A stretch of 6,265 bases of DNA, taken from NCBI GenBank assembly GCA_945834545.1, contig CAMAHO010000130.1:1-6265 (forward strand), in the 5' to 3' direction. Shown here piece after piece: positions 5,095 through 6,265 of this stretch (position 1 is its first letter; every line of letters begins with the position of its first letter). The DNA is from an uncultured Lachnospiraceae bacterium (lineage in GTDB: Bacteria; Bacillota; Clostridia; Lachnospirales; Lachnospiraceae). Below the pieces are notes generated by a model. The model was not told the DNA's origin. It searched no databases and saw only the letters and a list, made by a program, of their open reading frames with translations. The position numbers were made by a program, and so were the translations under genes.

Positions 5095-5174
5095 GGTGAG
5101 TTTGCTGGTGACTTTGTGGGTAACTTTGCTGGTGGTGTGAGTTTCTTGGTAACTTTGTGGCGGTGTGAGTTTCC
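5095..5174. repeat. G/T-rich imperfect tandem repeat of about 27-29 bp
   Basis: Two clear units start with GGTAACTTTG and end with GGTGTGAGTTTC: 5119-5147 (29 bp) and 5148-5174 (27 bp). A partial, more diverged unit lies at 5095-5118 (GGTGAGTTTGCTGGTGACTT). The plus strand is rich in G and T with almost no C. No coding sense was found; it borders the purine-rich repeat that follows. Confidence 0.6.
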
Positions 5175-5183
5175 GGAAGAAGA

Positions 5184-5430
5184 GGCAGTAAAAGAAAGGA
5201 GCTAAAGTGAACATAATCAGTAGCAAGTTGGAGTGTTGAAAGAGGCGAGAGTAAAAGAGAATTAGCAAAATAGAGTAAATCAGTAGCAGCAGCTTGGTAG
5301 GATGCGGAAGGCAGTAAAAGAAAAGAGCTAAAGTGAACATAATCAGTAGCAAGTTGGAGTGTTGAAAGAGGCGAGAGTAAAAGAGAATTAGCAAAATAGA
5401 GTAAATCAGTAGCAGCTTGGTAAGATGTGG
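5184..5430. repeat. Tandem duplication of a ~126-bp purine-rich unit
   Basis: The segment starting GGCAGTAAAAGAAAGGAGCT at 5184 recurs at 5310, 126 bases later. The copies are nearly identical over about 120 bp; the differences seen are one G/A near the start, a 3-base CAG loss (5287-5289 region absent from the second copy) and a few changes at the end. Each unit is itself two diverged ~63-bp halves, both beginning ATCAGTAGCA and both containing AGTAAAAGA followed by AGC-x-AAA. The plus strand is strongly enriched in A and G. Because 126 is a multiple of three, the minus strand stays open across both copies as a Leu/Phe/Ile-rich peptide repeat. That frame has only a TTG start and no ribosome site, so it is treated as a by-product. 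Confidence 0.85.
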
Positions 5431-5633
5431 TAGTTTATATCGTATAATACTGTATTTTACGATTAAAATATGATACTATGTTATAAAAGATTCTTTTAAA
5501 TGGAACAAGGTAAAAATACGGCTGGAGAATAAACAGGACGGACAGATGGATTGGGATGTGAGAAGATTAGTGAGCTTCTGAATCCTTTCGGTTAGGACAG
5601 AGTGTGACTTATACAAAGCTATAGGGGGAAGAC
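5431..5633. other. AT-rich leader upstream of the last gene, no supported gene
   Basis: Positions 5431-5500 are very A/T-rich with several -10-like words (TATAAT near 5442, TACTAT and TATAAA around 5474-5487). None has a good -35 at normal spacing. A frame open from 5474 to TGA 5579-5581 reads KWNKVKIRLENKQDGQMDWD in part but has no start codon. TATACA (about 5611-5616) is a possible -10 close to the start of the next gene, with a poor -35 (TTCGGT, 17-base spacer). The promoter of that gene is probably here but cannot be fixed. Confidence 0.35.
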
Positions 5634-6265
5634 ATGGGCGAAACGGGAAATAACCAATTAGTAGAAGGTCAGGAAGAGCAGCAGTTGGATATGGTGGCTC
5701 AGAACCAGGAAAGGGAACAGGACGAAGAGGCCGAAGAACTGGATATCGTCAGACAACAGAGGGTGGCAATTCCTCAAGCTGCGGCCGAAGAGGAGACTCC
5801 TATGGGAGCAATTAGGCGTGAGCTAACCAATAAGGGAGGCGCAGGGGGAAACGAGGTCAAGGACGCCAATTTCCAGGGAATGCTACAAGGAATGGAAGCC
5901 CTTGAGCAGATGCTGCGGCAGACGGTCCCGGAGACGAAGGCACAGCAGAAGCAGATTGCGGGAAACCTTAGAAAGAGTTGCTCAGCAATCATGCAAAATG
6001 CCAATTCCTATATTCAGTCACATAGATTGTCGGTATCAAAATCCGCCAGAGAGAGTAGACGACTGGCTCAGGAAGTATCTATGAAATGCCAGAATGATGC
6101 TAAGAAGTTGTATATCATTATGGGCAATGCAGCGATACAAGGGCAGATTACCTGGGAGCAGGTGCTGGGCCAGACAGCTGAAGGAGCCCATCAACTGCCA
6201 GCAAACAACGCAGCAGCGCCGGCAGTTCCGGCTCCGGCACAGCCAGCAAACAGCATAGCCCAGCC
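5634..6265 (+). CDS. Unrecognised Gln/Glu-rich protein (3' partial)
   Basis: The frame is open from ATG 5634 to the right edge without a stop: 210 complete codons plus two bases. AGGGGGAA (about 5623-5630) is a suitable ribosome site. Residues 1-57 are highly acidic and Gln-rich (for example EGQEEQQLDM, REQDEEAEEL) and probably disordered. Residues about 78-185 are helix-rich with possible coiled coil (MLQGMEALEQMLRQ, then AQQKQIAGNLRK) and include the segment KCQNDAKKLYIIMGNAAIQG. From about 188 the sequence becomes Ala/Pro-rich (AAAPAVPAPAQPA), like a linker to a further domain. There is no signal peptide or membrane segment in the visible part. I do not recognise the family. A multi-domain protein with a flexible linker, perhaps a structural or secreted-effector type, would fit but is speculation. 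Codon use is normal and the frame is clearly coding. Confidence 0.8.
   Translation, partial: MGETGNNQLVEGQEEQQLDMVAQNQEREQDEEAEELDIVRQQRVAIPQAAAEEETPMGAIRRELTNKGGAGGNEVKDANFQGMLQGMEALEQMLRQTVPETKAQQKQIAGNLRKSCSAIMQNANSYIQSHRLSVSKSARESRRLAQEVSMKCQNDAKKLYIIMGNAAIQGQITWEQVLGQTAEGAHQLPANNAAAPAVPAPAQPANSIAQ

Noticed and set aside
5092..5394. 100-codon hydrophobic minus-strand frame
   Set aside because: It starts with TTG without a ribosome site and is built from the 126-bp repeat, whose length is a multiple of three and so keeps the frame open.
5474..5581. 35-codon plus-strand frame before the last gene
   Set aside because: It looks somewhat protein-like but has no start codon and no recognised homologue; noted only as a possible remnant.
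5774..6084. Frames on both strands within the last gene
   Set aside because: Alternative-frame shadows of the long open coding frame that begins at 5634.

Overview
The window looks like chromosomal DNA of a Clostridia-type Bacillota, most likely Lachnospiraceae. This is inferred from protein style (a tandem pair of short MutS-like ATPases, a 'PxG-W-H' cupin, and the N-terminus of a clostridial-type membrane GGDEF protein), strong AGGAGG-type ribosome sites, and AT-rich intergenic DNA. No rRNA, tRNA, intact transposase or CRISPR array is visible.

Left part (1-3517). The 3' end of an unidentified gene (stop at 165-167) is followed directly by a GC-rich hairpin repeat, then two co-directional, ATGA-overlapping genes for MutS-family ATPases (310-1803 and 1800-3416). 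Both keep the MutS Walker A and the switch Thr-His. Both lack the N-terminal mismatch-recognition region, and both have Asn where the Walker B Asp is expected. A second copy of the hairpin repeat, inverted and differing from the first by one base in 52, begins at the stop codon of the second gene. The pair is therefore bracketed by inverted repeats, each with a tail of ~10-bp GGACCACCCA-like units pointing inward.

Middle part (3534-4324), minus strand. An XRE/HTH_26-type small regulator (4060-4284, TTG start chosen from a near-perfect Shine-Dalgarno) has a perfect 6+4+6 palindrome over its -10 box and a rho-independent terminator right after its stop. Downstream is a single-domain cupin protein (3534-3953) with its own ribosome site and a possible promoter. 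The cupin gene converges on the mutS-like operon, with the second hairpin repeat between them.

Right part (4325-5633) is about 1.3 kb without a convincing intact gene and looks like a site of gene decay. It holds a possible 3' gene remnant followed by an orphan terminator, two adjacent 20-bp direct repeats, a long imperfect hairpin, a 47-codon remnant of a membrane GGDEF-type protein, a G/T-rich 27-29 bp repeat, and two copies of a purine-rich ~126-bp unit that is itself built of two diverged halves.

Right edge (5634-6265). The window ends inside a new plus-strand gene for an unrecognised Gln/Glu-rich protein with a helical middle and an Ala/Pro-rich stretch; its 3' end lies outside.

The most interesting element is the two-gene MutS-like ATPase module: an apparent obligate pair with matching non-canonical Walker B motifs, enclosed by mutually complementary repeats.
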